Assembly: GCA_020832305.1 (NCBI GenBank)
Contig: JAFIEV010000066.1
Location: forward strand, 1-64,000
Direction: 5' to 3'
Length of the DNA: 64,000 nt
Source of the DNA: Cyclobacteriaceae bacterium
GTDB taxonomy: Bacteria > Bacteroidota > Bacteroidia > Cytophagales > Cyclobacteriaceae
The stretch's first letter is position 1; each line of letters begins with the position of its first letter. Below, in pieces: positions 1 to 9,127 of this stretch. The notes below the pieces were generated by a model. It made no database searches, was not told the DNA's origin, and was given only the letters and a program-made list of their open reading frames with translations. A program made the translations under genes and the position numbers.

Positions 1-133
1 AGGCCGAGACTTTGCCTTGAGGCTTCTTTCAGATTCGCAGTCACCTGCGACACCCTTGCCCTCAGCTAATGATTCCTACTACCAAGCTCATAGTGGACTT
101 TCACCACCAAGTTATTACCCATGCTGGGCACAC
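1..133 (-). mobile_element. group II intron, 5' end (partial, runs off left edge)
   Basis: Read on the minus strand, this segment begins at 133 with GTGTG, the consensus 5' end of group II introns. It continues with a CCCAGCATGGG hairpin and, further on, the GAATCTGAAAGAAGC and GGCAAAGTCTC stretches I recognise from domain I of bacterial group II introns. Only the first 133 nt are inside the window. The rest of the ribozyme and any reverse transcriptase/maturase gene would lie to the left. The intron starts right after the T-tract of the terminator at 134-165, which is the insertion habit of class C group II introns. Element type is judged from remembered sequence similarity; the subclass is inferred from the insertion site. 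Confidence 0.8.
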
Positions 134-165
134 TAAAAAAACAGGCTCTAATTACAGGGCCTGTT
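134..165 (-). terminator. rho-independent terminator, intron insertion target
   Basis: On the minus strand a 9-bp stem (157-165 paired with 140-148, one G-T pair) encloses an 8-nt loop and is followed by a run of seven T residues. It lies 37 nt past the stop codon of the gene at 203-727 and would end its transcript. The group II intron starts one or two bases after the T-run, so the hairpin probably also served as the target-site structure. Confidence 0.8.
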
Positions 166-202
166 ATCATTGATAAATTTCTTTTGAAAAAACAGAGTGG
201 AT

Positions 203-727
203 CTAATATTTTTTATTAAAAATCTCACTCATCACGAAAGCATCTCTGGCTCCATTAGATTTTTTAATAAGATTGATGTAATAATTGCTTTCTGCTTTTT
301 TCTTTTCTTTCTCAGACTCTTTCTCGGTCTTCAAGAGCGATCCCATGCTGTTGAGCCCTTTATTAATATCGTATTTTTCATAACCTGAGCTTTCATAGGT
401 TTTATACTCAGTGGCAGGCTCATCCCTTCGGGCAGCCCAGGAGATTTCTTCTTGCCGCTCTTCAGCCTTGCGGCGATAATCAGACGAACCTGGTTTTACG
501 AAAGATGGCTTTGGGCTTTCTCGTTTAGGCGATTCTTCGGTCTGGGATTGCTCTTCAAATTCCTTGAACAAATCCTCAAAACTGAAAGGTTTAGTAGTTT
601 CACCGGTTTCATTTTGGGCGCTGCGTCTTTTTCCACTGGCTGGCGGCGCGGGTTTAGCCTTTAAAAGCCTGGATATCAAATAAATAACACCAAGTATGAT
701 GTATAAATATAATTCAAAGTTGTCCAT
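203..727 (-). CDS. membrane-anchored hypothetical protein
   Basis: This 174-residue protein has one N-terminal hydrophobic segment (about residues 6-23). A long, charged, low-complexity cytoplasmic-type region follows, rich in Glu, Lys, Ser and Pro. There is no signal cleavage site and no catalytic motif, so it looks like a single-span membrane protein with a disordered tail. It is transcribed divergently from smc with a 68-nt gap and ends at the terminator at 134-165. I do not recognise the family beyond the general look of small Bacteroidota membrane proteins, and assign no function. Confidence 0.7.
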   Translation of the reverse strand: MDNFELYLYIILGVIYLISRLLKAKPAPPASGKRRSAQNETGETTKPFSFEDLFKEFEEQSQTEESPKRESPKPSFVKPGSSDYRRKAEERQEEISWAARRDEPATEYKTYESSGYEKYDINKGLNSMGSLLKTEKESEKEKKKAESNYYINLIKKSNGARDAFVMSEIFNKKY

Positions 728-795
728 ATCGATTCAAATTTATAAAATATAATTAAATTTGCCGACTAAGTCGACCAGCATTCGGAACAATATAC

Positions 796-3700
796 ATGCA
801 ATTAACTAAATTAGAGATAAAAGGATTCAAAAGTTTTGGCGATAAAATCGTTATTAACTTCGATGAAGGCGTCACGGGTGTCGTTGGACCGAATGGCTGC
901 GGGAAATCCAATGTAGTGGATGCCATCCGTTGGGTATTGGGAGAGCAAAAAATAAGTGCCTTGCGCTCTGAAAAAATGGAAAACATCATTTTCAATGGCA
1001 CCCGCACACGTAAACCCACCCAATTGGCAGAGGTTTCTTTAACTTTCAACAATACAAAAAATCTTTTGCCCACCGAATACCACCAGGTAACCATTACCCG
1101 ACGATATTACCGTTCCGGTGATGGAGAATATCTGCTCAATGGGGTTACCTGCCGGCTTAAAGACATTACCAATTTATTTCTCGACACTGGCATCGCCTCA
1201 AACAGCTATGCCATTATCGAGTTAAAAATGGTCGATGATATCCTCAATGACAAAGACAATTCCAGAAGGCAGTTATTTGAAGAGGCCGCTGGTATTTCAA
1301 AATTCAGGGTTCGGAAAAAGGAAACGCTAAAAAAACTTGGTGAAACAGACGCCGACCTTGAGCGGGTAGAGGATTTGCTCTTTGAAATTGACAAAAATAT
1401 GCGCTCACTTGAAAGGCAGGCCAAACAGGCCGAGCGATATTTCAAACTAAAGGAAGAATACAAAAAACTCAGTATCTCACTTTCCATCAAACGCATTGCC
1501 GGTCACCTTGTGCAGGAAAAAATGCTCAAAATTCAGATAGACGCCGAAAATGACCGCAAGGTAAGTTTGCTAAAACAAATAGCGGAAATGGAGGCAGGCC
1601 TGAGCAATCAAAAAACTGATATTTTACAAAGAGAAAAACTGTTAAGCAGTAGGCAAAAAGCACTAAATGAACATGTGGGAAAAATCAGGCAATACGAAAG
1701 CGACAAGAAAATTAAAAATGAACGTCTGCGCTACCTAACTGATAAATCCGACAACCTCAAAGATCAAATTGAGCAGGATAAACAGTCCAATGAAAGGGCT
1801 GCATTTAGCATTAAAAGCCTGAAACAGGAAAAGGAATCTGCAGAAAAAATTCTGGCTGAAATTGAAATGCGCCTGGATCAGCTTGTCGCTGAAAAAGAAG
1901 AACAACAACGCAAAACGCAGAGCATACATCAAGATTACAGCACCCTTGACCAACTCTTCAAAAACACCCGTGATAACCTGTATCAAACCCGCAAAGATAT
2001 AGAAATCAAAGAGATACAATTATCATCTTTTCGTCAGGAACTTGAAAAAAATACCAGTGATGCAACGGCTCAAAGCGCCAGCCTGGCAGAGTTCGATACT
2101 AAAATCAACATTTTAAGGGAAGAACTGGCGTTAAAAGATGAGCATTTCCGCAAACTCAAAGGCCAGGAAGAAAAGCTGAAACAACAAATTGAAGCCACTG
2201 AAAAAACCATAGAAGTAATCAGGGAAGAGCAGGTGCTCACCGGACGCAGACTCGATGCCAGACAAAATGAATACAACCTAACCAAATCGCTGGTAGATAA
2301 CCTGGAAGGTTTCCCCGAGGCTATCAAGTTTCTCAAGAAAAAAGCCAACTGGAACAAAAACGCTCCTCTCCTTTCTGATATCATAACCTGTGACGAAAAA
2401 TACAGGGTTACCATAGAAAATTTTCTGGAACCCTACATGAACTACTACATTGTAGATGATTCCGCAGAGGCATACCAGGCAATTAATTTATTGAGCGATG
2501 CATCCAAAGGAAAAGCTCATTTCTTCATACTTAGCACCTTTGATGATTATCATGTAAGCAAAGCTCATTTTTATGAGACTGCCTTCCCTGCTACAGAAAT
2601 CATTGAGTATGATTCTAAATATAAAAAACTGGTCTCGCACCTTCTCGATGGGGTGTATATAGTCAGGGGTTCTGAAAAAGAAATTCCCGAAAATGCATCA
2701 GATGTGTTTATCACTGAAAACAGCAAGGTAATTCGTAGAAAATACAGTGTATCCGGCGGATCGGTGGGCTTATTCGAAGGAAAAAGAATTGGAAGAGCCA
2801 AAAACCTGGAAAAGCTTCTAACTGAGATCAGGCAACTGCAAAAGAAATCAGAAGAGATTAAAGATAACATGAAAGAGAAACAACAGGAACTTGAATCTCA
2901 TAAAGCGAGCGTCCGGAAAAATGATCTCGAATCACTTCAATCGGAAATCAATCAGTTACATCAGGATTTAATTTCCATCGAAACCAGAAGTGAGCAATTT
3001 AACCATATGCTCAGCAACAGTACCAATCGCAGGGAAGATATCCTGGATAAAATCGCTGAGCTGAATGTAGATCTTGAAAATCTAAGACCATTGGAATCGC
3101 AGGAAAGTGCTGAACTACAACTCAAAAGTGAGAAGCTGGAAGCCATGAAGATGGAACTGGATGGCTTTACTGAATTACTTGATATAAAGAAAACAGCTTT
3201 TAACGAAGAGAATATACGTTACCATCAACAACAGAACAAAGTCAACAGCCTAACACAGGAAATTGGATTTAAAGAGTCTGCATTCGAAGGTAGCACAGAA
3301 AGGATTCAGAAAAACTCCTCTGAATTGCAAAAATGCGATGACGAAATAAAAAAGTTGCTCGATAGCAATGAAATCAAAGAAGATGAGCTGGTCGAGATGT
3401 ACCACGAAAAAGACCGCATTGAATCTGGCCTAAATGAGGCTGAAAAAGAATATTATGCACTTAGGGGAGAAATCGATAAAACAGAAAGCCAAATCAGGGA
3501 ATTGCAAAAATCGCGTGAAAATTGTGATACCCTGCTGATGGAAATTCAAAATAAACTCAACGATCTGAAATTGCAGATCAACTCTGTAAAAGAAAGATTG
3601 TCCGTTGAGTTTGGCGTAGAAATGTCATCAATAGAACCTGATGAAACAGAGGAGGATTTGCCGGAAGAGGTATTAAAGGAAAATGTGGATGAGGTAAGAC

Positions 3701-4320
3701 AGAAAATTGATCGAATCGGACCCATAAATCCTATGGCCATGGAGGCATACAATGAGATATCAGAACGATATAACTTTATTCAATCTCAGAAAGCTGATCT
3801 GGTAGCTGCCAAAGAGTCTCTGCTCACCACCATTGGGGAAATAGACCTGGTGGCCAAAGAAACCTTTCTCACAGCATTTCACCAGATTAAAGATAATTTC
3901 ATTCGCGTATTCAGATCTCTGTTTACCCATGAAGACGATTGTGACCTGAAGCTAAGTGACCCGGCCAATCCCCTGGATTCTTCTATAGAAATTATGGCTA
4001 AACCTAAAGGAAAACGACCACTTACTATTAACCAATTGTCCGGTGGTGAGAAGACCCTTACAGCAATATCACTGCTGTTTTCCATTTATTTATTGAAGCC
4101 AGCGCCTTTCTGTATATTTGATGAAGTAGATGCGCCTCTCGACGATGCCAATATTGATAAGTTTAATGCTATCATTAAGAAATTTTCAAAGGATAGTCAG
4201 TTTATCATCGTTACCCACAACAAGCGCACTATGGCAGCTGTAGATATTATATATGGCATTACCATGATAGAACAAGGGGTGAGCCGGGTGGTACCGGTTG
4301 ATTTCAGGGAACTGGTCTAG
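796..4320 (+). CDS. smc: chromosome segregation protein SMC
   Basis: SMC is the ATPase core of bacterial condensin, which organises and segregates the chromosome. The 1174 residues show the full architecture: an N-terminal Walker A (GPNGCGKSN, near residue 32), a coiled-coil arm, a hinge at roughly 500-665, a returning coil, then the ABC signature LSGGEKTL at 1081 and Walker B CIFDEVDAP near 1106, with a final H-loop (VTHNKRT). Length is normal for the family. The start sits 68 nt from the divergent gene at 203-727. A TAAATTTG -7 element at 754-761 lies upstream, but I see no clear -33 partner. No scpA or scpB is in the window. The identification is firm. Confidence 0.98.
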   Translation: MQLTKLEIKGFKSFGDKIVINFDEGVTGVVGPNGCGKSNVVDAIRWVLGEQKISALRSEKMENIIFNGTRTRKPTQLAEVSLTFNNTKNLLPTEYHQVTITRRYYRSGDGEYLLNGVTCRLKDITNLFLDTGIASNSYAIIELKMVDDILNDKDNSRRQLFEEAAGISKFRVRKKETLKKLGETDADLERVEDLLFEIDKNMRSLERQAKQAERYFKLKEEYKKLSISLSIKRIAGHLVQEKMLKIQIDAENDRKVSLLKQIAEMEAGLSNQKTDILQREKLLSSRQKALNEHVGKIRQYESDKKIKNERLRYLTDKSDNLKDQIEQDKQSNERAAFSIKSLKQEKESAEKILAEIEMRLDQLVAEKEEQQRKTQSIHQDYSTLDQLFKNTRDNLYQTRKDIEIKEIQLSSFRQELEKNTSDATAQSASLAEFDTKINILREELALKDEHFRKLKGQEEKLKQQIEATEKTIEVIREEQVLTGRRLDARQNEYNLTKSLVDNLEGFPEAIKFLKKKANWNKNAPLLSDIITCDEKYRVTIENFLEPYMNYYIVDDSAEAYQAINLLSDASKGKAHFFILSTFDDYHVSKAHFYETAFPATEIIEYDSKYKKLVSHLLDGVYIVRGSEKEIPENASDVFITENSKVIRRKYSVSGGSVGLFEGKRIGRAKNLEKLLTEIRQLQKKSEEIKDNMKEKQQELESHKASVRKNDLESLQSEINQLHQDLISIETRSEQFNHMLSNSTNRREDILDKIAELNVDLENLRPLESQESAELQLKSEKLEAMKMELDGFTELLDIKKTAFNEENIRYHQQQNKVNSLTQEIGFKESAFEGSTERIQKNSSELQKCDDEIKKLLDSNEIKEDELVEMYHEKDRIESGLNEAEKEYYALRGEIDKTESQIRELQKSRENCDTLLMEIQNKLNDLKLQINSVKERLSVEFGVEMSSIEPDETEEDLPEEVLKENVDEVRQKIDRIGPINPMAMEAYNEISERYNFIQSQKADLVAAKESLLTTIGEIDLVAKETFLTAFHQIKDNFIRVFRSLFTHEDDCDLKLSDPANPLDSSIEIMAKPKGKRPLTINQLSGGEKTLTAISLLFSIYLLKPAPFCIFDEVDAPLDDANIDKFNAIIKKFSKDSQFIIVTHNKRTMAAVDIIYGITMIEQGVSRVVPVDFRELV

Positions 4321-4405
4321 AAAGGTTGTCCCTTATTTAACAAATAGCCGTATTTATTTGATTTACAGGTGATTATACTTAAATGAATTTGGCAATTTTA
4401 AAAAA

Positions 4406-4438
4406 ACTTTTCCAAAGCTACCAGAACTTTGGAAAAGT
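4406..4438 (-). terminator. rho-independent terminator between convergent genes
   Basis: A perfect 12-bp inverted repeat (4406-4417 with 4427-4438) encloses a 9-nt loop. On the minus strand it is followed by seven T residues, so it should end the transcript of the DUF1080 gene at 4475-5386. It lies between that gene and the convergent smc and may also slow transcription leaving smc, although the plus-strand side lacks a long T-run. Confidence 0.8.
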
Positions 4439-4474
4439 ATTGTCAGTTATATCACTTTAAAAAAATATTCCCTA

Positions 4475-5386
4475 TTACAAAAACTCTCTGTATTCATCTG
4501 GGATACGTGACACCTCTTTTATCTGCATTCTACGGTAAAAGACCTCTGCCCCTTCTGACTGTAATTGAATATTGCCCTTGGCAAGCCGGGATTTGGTGGT
4601 CTCACCTACCAGCTTAGAATTATAATTTACCATATTCACTTTGCCGTTAATTATGTGAATGCTGGTATCTCCAACACATATAATCTCTACAAGATTCCAC
4701 ATACCCAGAGGTTTTTCATTTCCAGGATTTTTAGAACAGATTTTACCTGCTTCTTCATCCGGCCCGAAAGCGACTAGCTCAGCATTAGGATCAAACATAT
4801 ATCGCTCATCTGGTGATGGTCTGGAAGCTTTTATTTCACACCATGTGTCTCCCATACGGTAAGAGTCTCCAAACATTCCTTCCATAATCTGACATTCATG
4901 TGAGTTTTTCCAAACCTCAAGACCGGCTCCGTATTCTCCGGTGCCGTGGTACAGTAATCCTGAATTTCTTGGCAGGTCTTCTCTTGGGGCCCATTTGGCA
5001 TCTCCCCATTTAACTTCAAGCCTGAAGTGATAGCTTTCAAATTGTTCAGTTGTGGCAAAAGCGCCATAAACCTGGCCCGAAACATGTAAGGCAGGTTCTC
5101 CCTCCACCTCAGTAATGCTAAAAACATTGAGCGGATCATTGTTTAAACCCAATGGCTCTGTGTATTCTCCGGCTTCATTCCTGGCAAGACCTTCAAGCAT
5201 AACACTGGGATGGGGCACACCAATCCATGTCTCCCATCCTGAAAAATCCTTACCATTAAATAAATCCCGGAATTCAGGGACATCAGCTTTTACATCCTCA
5301 CGTTCTTTGGAAGTAGGTTTGCAGGCAATGAATGCCAAAATACAGCAAAAGGTAATTAGTTTAAAAAAGTTGCTTTTCATTTGCAT
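4475..5386 (-). CDS. DUF1080 (3-keto-disaccharide hydrolase-like) lipoprotein
   Basis: The 303-residue protein has a lipoprotein signal peptide with the lipobox AFIAC at Cys22. A single DUF1080 domain follows, a concanavalin-like beta-sandwich with the typical opening FNGKDFSGWE and the GLLYHGTG and ECQIMEG stretches. DUF1080 proteins are predicted periplasmic or surface glycan-binding proteins or hydrolases; some act on 3-keto-glycosides. No sugar-oxidation neighbours are adjacent, so the substrate is unknown. The gene is monocistronic, converges on smc and ends before the hairpin at 4406-4438. Met3 is an equally good start. Confidence 0.88.
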   Translation of the reverse strand: MQMKSNFFKLITFCCILAFIACKPTSKEREDVKADVPEFRDLFNGKDFSGWETWIGVPHPSVMLEGLARNEAGEYTEPLGLNNDPLNVFSITEVEGEPALHVSGQVYGAFATTEQFESYHFRLEVKWGDAKWAPREDLPRNSGLLYHGTGEYGAGLEVWKNSHECQIMEGMFGDSYRMGDTWCEIKASRPSPDERYMFDPNAELVAFGPDEEAGKICSKNPGNEKPLGMWNLVEIICVGDTSIHIINGKVNMVNYNSKLVGETTKSRLAKGNIQLQSEGAEVFYRRMQIKEVSRIPDEYREFL

Positions 5387-5531
5387 AATAATTTAACAGG
5401 TCAAATAATTCAAATGGTGAATATAGGCACAACATTTTTTATTTCCTTGAATTCACGCATACAATTGCTTGTAATTGGCATTTTAATCGATTTTCTGTAA
5501 ACATTGTCATTTATAATTGTATTGTAATGCT

Positions 5532-6146
5532 ATGTTACAAAAATATTCATCGGCCGATATTTCGAACTGGGATCGTTATTACCGGGCCAATTTTATAAGT
5601 TGCCTAAGTGGTTACAAACCTGCTATGATTGTTGGTAGTATAAAAGAAAATGGACTTCCCAATGCAGGCATCTTTCAAAATATTGTACATATAGGAGCTC
5701 AGCCACCTTTAATAGGTTTTATCAATCGTCCACGGGCTGCATCACCCCATACCATAGCCAATATAGAACGCAGTGGCTTGTATACAATGAATTCTGTGCA
5801 TCGTAAATTTATCGAAAATGCACATAAAAGCAGTGCTAAATTTGATCTTGAGGTCGATGAATTTGAAGCAATCGGACTAAAACCAAAATTCAGAGAGGCC
5901 TTTTCTGTGCCATTTGTATCCGAAAGCCAGATACAAATGTTGCTACGTCTTGAAGAAGTCATTCCAATTCAAAAAAATGGCACATTCCTGGTAATTGGAG
6001 AAGTTCAGGCAGTATGGTTAGATGATGTGCAGATTGAGGAAGATGGATTTATACAACTTTCTGATAATCAAATTGTAGGAAGCGTAGGTCTGGATGGATA
6101 TTATTCTGCCCAACTGGAAAAGCGATATCCTTACGCCCGACCTTAA
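5532..6146 (+). CDS. flavin reductase (DIM6/NTAB)-like FMN-binding protein
   Basis: About 204 residues resembling the flavoprotein split-barrel family of flavin reductases: an early substrate/FMN segment (KPAMIVGSIKENGLPNAGIF), PLIGFINRP, and SVPFVSESQIQMLLRLEEVI. Members bind FMN and often act as NAD(P)H:flavin oxidoreductases, but many Bacteroidota copies have no known reaction. An in-frame TTG at 5517 would add five residues; I take the ATG at 5532 because it begins the recognisable part of the protein. The gene stops 5 nt before the end of the convergent gene at 6152, with no terminator between them. Confidence 0.82.
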   Translation: MLQKYSSADISNWDRYYRANFISCLSGYKPAMIVGSIKENGLPNAGIFQNIVHIGAQPPLIGFINRPRAASPHTIANIERSGLYTMNSVHRKFIENAHKSSAKFDLEVDEFEAIGLKPKFREAFSVPFVSESQIQMLLRLEEVIPIQKNGTFLVIGEVQAVWLDDVQIEEDGFIQLSDNQIVGSVGLDGYYSAQLEKRYPYARP

Positions 6147-6151
6147 AGATA

Positions 6152-6436
6152 TTATTTTTTATTCTTCTTCTTTTTTTTCTTGACAGATGATTTGTCAATC
6201 TTCTTTTTTGCTTTTAACAGAGCTATCCGGAATCTGAGGGAATCTGTAAAAATGGCCAGGGCTGCTACGATCAACGATAATGCCACCGTTCCCAATAAAA
6301 ACCAGTTCCAAAATGCTGCCCCTGTAAAACGCATAAAGGATGCTTCTGTTAATAGTGCAAGACCCACGCCAAGTATTACAGCGCCTATTCCTCCCTGCAA
6401 AAGCCATCGAAATCTGAATTTCTGAATCCTATTCAT
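6152..6436 (-). CDS. small two-span membrane protein with Lys-rich tail
   Basis: This 94-residue protein has two hydrophobic segments (about 13-29 and 41-63). A very basic C-terminus ends in runs of lysine, probably cytoplasmic and possibly touching nucleic acid or acidic lipid. No family is recognised. It is transcribed away from the desaturase terminator at 6488-6521 and ends tail-to-tail with the flavin reductase-like gene, 5 nt apart. Confidence 0.65.
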   Translation of the reverse strand: MNRIQKFRFRWLLQGGIGAVILGVGLALLTEASFMRFTGAAFWNWFLLGTVALSLIVAALAIFTDSLRFRIALLKAKKKIDKSSVKKKKKKNKK

Positions 6437-6487
6437 CGCAGATAATTATTTTAAAATCATACCAAGGTAACAAAAGCGCATATATAA

Positions 6488-6521
6488 AAAAAGCATAGGT
6501 TATACTATACCTATGCTTTTT
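6488..6521 (-). terminator. rho-independent terminator, symmetric
   Basis: A perfect 13-bp inverted repeat (6488-6500 with 6509-6521) has an 8-nt loop, A-runs on one side and T-runs on the other, so it can work in either direction. It lies 20 nt past the stop codon of the desaturase gene at 6541-7311 and most likely ends that transcript. Confidence 0.85.
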
Positions 6522-6540
6522 AACTAATGTCTAATTTGAA

Positions 6541-7311
6541 TCAGGCTGCAAATTTCTTATCTTCTATAACCTCCAGGCTTTTTTGTTTTACCAGGGTAAT
6601 CACCTTGAGTTTATCAAGCAGCTTTATTACTTGCCAGGTAGGATCAAACTCATGCCATTTAACGCCAAAATTTGGTCTTGATCCATGCTTATGGTGATTA
6701 TTGTGATAACTTTCACCCATCATAAGAAAATCAAAAGGCAGGAAATTCTTTGAAGTGTCACTTACTTCAAAATTGCGATAGCCATACTTATGTGCAAACC
6801 AATTGATAATAGCTCCCTGCACCGGTGATAATATAAACTGAATAGGTAATAATAACCACAACCACCATACATCAGCAAATATCCAATATACCATTACATA
6901 CAATGAACCCCATGCCAGTCGCGAAACCCAGGATCTGGCAAAGCGGTCAAATGCCTCCCACCGGGGTACACCTTTAGTAAATCTGGGTTCTACAGGTATA
7001 CGACCATCTGTAATACCTGCATAAATGGTTTTTGTCTTCCACATCATTTTAAACAGACTTTCATCATATTTAGGTGAATGAGGATCGTTTGGTGTATCGG
7101 CAAAAGCGTGATGAAGGCGATGCATAACACCATAGCCATATGGGCTTAAATAATTTGAGCCCTGAAATATCCAGGTAAGAACAAAGAACACTTTTTCATT
7201 ACTCCTGCTCATAGTAAATGCTTTATGTGCAGCATACCTGTGCAGAAAAAAAGATTGGAAAAAGAGCGACAAATACCAATGTCCAATGAAAAATAGCAAA
7301 ATAACTTCCAT
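6541..7311 (-). CDS. acyl-lipid/acyl-CoA desaturase (delta-9 type)
   Basis: A membrane di-iron fatty acid desaturase, which introduces a cis double bond into acyl chains with O2 and electrons from a ferredoxin or cytochrome b5-like donor. All three histidine boxes are present: HRYAAH at 24-29, HRLHH at 64-68 and HNNHH at 203-207, separated by hydrophobic spans in the usual order. At 256 residues it is at the short end of the family and lacks a cytochrome b5 fusion. It is a single gene between its own terminator and an upstream gap. The regiospecificity is inferred from family membership. Confidence 0.92.
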   Translation of the reverse strand: MEVILLFFIGHWYLSLFFQSFFLHRYAAHKAFTMSRSNEKVFFVLTWIFQGSNYLSPYGYGVMHRLHHAFADTPNDPHSPKYDESLFKMMWKTKTIYAGITDGRIPVEPRFTKGVPRWEAFDRFARSWVSRLAWGSLYVMVYWIFADVWWLWLLLPIQFILSPVQGAIINWFAHKYGYRNFEVSDTSKNFLPFDFLMMGESYHNNHHKHGSRPNFGVKWHEFDPTWQVIKLLDKLKVITLVKQKSLEVIEDKKFAA

Positions 7312-7441
7312 ACGGTTTACTAGAAATAAAATTTTAAAATGTAAAAACTATAAGTTGTATATAGCTAAGACAATGAGCCTGTACTTTTGTGACAGACTTA
7401 TGAAAAAAAATTAACGGTATGGGCAAGGCTTAAAAAGATTA

Positions 7442-8032
7442 TTAGATATGTTCGTTAAGAATACTCCTAACGATAATCTCAGGATTGCCAATACTACAGG
7501 CATTTTTAAAGGATTGCAGCAACTTTTCATAAGAAGGAACATCCATCTGAAACTTTTCTTTACTTTCGGCTAGTTTGATTTTTGCCCGGCATAAAATCTG
7601 TCGACAGTTGTCTTTTTTCTTATTTAAAATTTTTTGCAATTCTTCATATTCCACATTGAAGACTTCTCTCAGTAAAAAAATAATTTTTTCAAGTGGTTCG
7701 AGCTTTTTATGCAGTAATGCGAGGGCATCAGCTACTTCCTCATCAAAATCAATTTCACTAAAATCCATCCATTCAGTAACTGATGGAAAATTGACATGAT
7801 CAAAATATTCAAAATTCTTCTTTTGAAAGGCTTTTAGATGATTAATACAATTATTGGTAACAATTCTTATAAGATAAGCCCTGGTATTTTCTATCTTTTC
7901 CTGTTCTATGGTAAGATATTTTAAAAAAGAATCTTGTACTATATCTTCAGCCTCTTGTACACAGCCAACCATTTTCATGGCTATACTGTGTAACAGTGGT
8001 TGATATAACGCAATAGTGTGTGAATTGTCCAA
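7442..8032 (-). CDS. ECF-type RNA polymerase sigma factor (SigJ-like) with short C-terminal tail
   Basis: The 196-residue protein has region sigma2 (ALYQPLLHSIAMKMVG, then EAEDIVQDSFLKYL and TRAYLIRIVTNNCIN) and region sigma4 (LEPLEKIIFLLREVF, followed by a helix-turn-helix with the RAKIKL end). The last 35 residues (YEKLLQSFKNACSIGNPEII) resemble only the first helix of the SnoaL-like domain that ECF41/SigJ factors carry; the rest of that domain is missing. No anti-sigma factor is adjacent. A good promoter lies at 8066-8097. The sigma assignment is firm, the subgroup less so. Confidence 0.9.
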   Translation of the reverse strand: MDNSHTIALYQPLLHSIAMKMVGCVQEAEDIVQDSFLKYLTIEQEKIENTRAYLIRIVTNNCINHLKAFQKKNFEYFDHVNFPSVTEWMDFSEIDFDEEVADALALLHKKLEPLEKIIFLLREVFNVEYEELQKILNKKKDNCRQILCRAKIKLAESKEKFQMDVPSYEKLLQSFKNACSIGNPEIIVRSILNEHI

Positions 8033-8065
8033 AGTAAAATTAATAATGATCTCCTCTTAAAACTC

Positions 8066-8097
8066 CAAAATTATATAAATTAGTATGCACTGCCAAC
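8066..8097 (-). promoter_or_regulatory. Bacteroidota-type promoter for the ECF sigma gene
   Basis: On the minus strand, TAATTTTG (8066-8073) matches the -7 consensus TANNTTTG. A GTTG element (8094-8097) lies 20 nt upstream, close to the TTTG -33 consensus. Transcription would start near 8059, about 26 nt before the ATG. Confidence 0.5.
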
Positions 8098-8140
8098 ATA
8101 AGTATTTATTTTTCGAATTAAAATAAATGCATTGCAAAAG

Positions 8141-9127
8141 TTAATGTTTTTTGCACACTTCATCTAGAATTTTGTTTGTACGAAGCGCAGAATCAGCCGT
8201 TGAGACACAGTGTGACCCTGTTCGCAATGCATTTACAACCTGGTGGATAAGATCCTGCTGCACATGTTTAGGATGTTGAATATTAAAGCTGAGCTCCTGG
8301 GTCTTGGTTTTCAGCCATACCGGATAATCGGTGGTGAAGAAAGAAAATCTAATTTGTCCTTCCGTACCTGTAATAATACAGATATCTTCTTTCAGAAATT
8401 CCGGAACAGAAAAAGACCAGATGCCGGCTCCATATAAATTACCTTTTTCTGCCTGAAACCCTGCTACCACGACGTCATCGGATTCATACAATTTTCCCAG
8501 ATTACCATGCAAAGCTTCTACTTTTTCAATAGGACCAAACAGGAAGTCCAGAAAATCAAACTGATGAGAAGCCAGATCATGAAAATGGCCACCACCTGAA
8601 ATTTTTGGATTTACTCTCCAACCCGGAGTACCTTCAAGCTCATCTTCCTTAGGAGGCTGAAGCAACCTGATTTCAACATGCATTGGTTCGCCAATATGAC
8701 CATCTTCAATCAATCGCTTTACTTTCAGAAAATAAGGCAAAGCCCTACGATAATAAGCTACAAAAAGAGGGGTATCATATTTTATTGAAGCCTCCAGCAT
8801 AGCCTCGCATTCAGCTGTATTGAGGGCCATGGGCTTCTCTACATATACAGGTTTGTGTAATGCCAAAGCTTTGATGGTATAATGAGCATGGGTATCAGGG
8901 GGCGTAGCGATGTAAATTGCATTAACTTCCGGATCGTTAAGCAAATCATCTGAATCAGCATACCATTTCGGCACCTGATGTCTTTCAGCATAGTCTTTGG
9001 CTTTTTCTGCATCTCTGCGCATTACTGCATGCAATGATGAACCTTCAGTTAAGTTAAATGCAGGGCCGCTTTTTAATTCGGTTACTTCACCACAACCGAT
9101 AATACCCCATTGAATTTTATGGATCAT
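8141..9127 (-). CDS. Gfo/Idh/MocA-family NAD(P)-dependent oxidoreductase
   Basis: This 328-residue protein has an N-terminal Rossmann fold with the dinucleotide-binding start GIIGCGEV, the EKP motif (VYVEKPMAL, near residue 98) that carries the catalytic lysine, and the C-terminal Gfo/Idh/MocA domain with GGGHFHDLASHQFD supplying the conserved histidine region. Members oxidise or reduce sugars, inositols and related polyols. No signal peptide, so probably cytoplasmic. It overlaps the upstream DUF2452 gene by 11 nt and so is the last gene of a short operon starting at 9801. The substrate cannot be told from context. Confidence 0.92.
   Translation of the reverse strand: MIHKIQWGIIGCGEVTELKSGPAFNLTEGSSLHAVMRRDAEKAKDYAERHQVPKWYADSDDLLNDPEVNAIYIATPPDTHAHYTIKALALHKPVYVEKPMALNTAECEAMLEASIKYDTPLFVAYYRRALPYFLKVKRLIEDGHIGEPMHVEIRLLQPPKEDELEGTPGWRVNPKISGGGHFHDLASHQFDFLDFLFGPIEKVEALHGNLGKLYESDDVVVAGFQAEKGNLYGAGIWSFSVPEFLKEDICIITGTEGQIRFSFFTTDYPVWLKTKTQELSFNIQHPKHVQQDLIHQVVNALRTGSHCVSTADSALRTNKILDEVCKKH

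Noticed and set aside
6152-6436. Histone-like DNA-binding protein because of the Lys-rich tail
   Set aside because: Two clear membrane spans precede the tail, so a free DNA-binding protein is unlikely.
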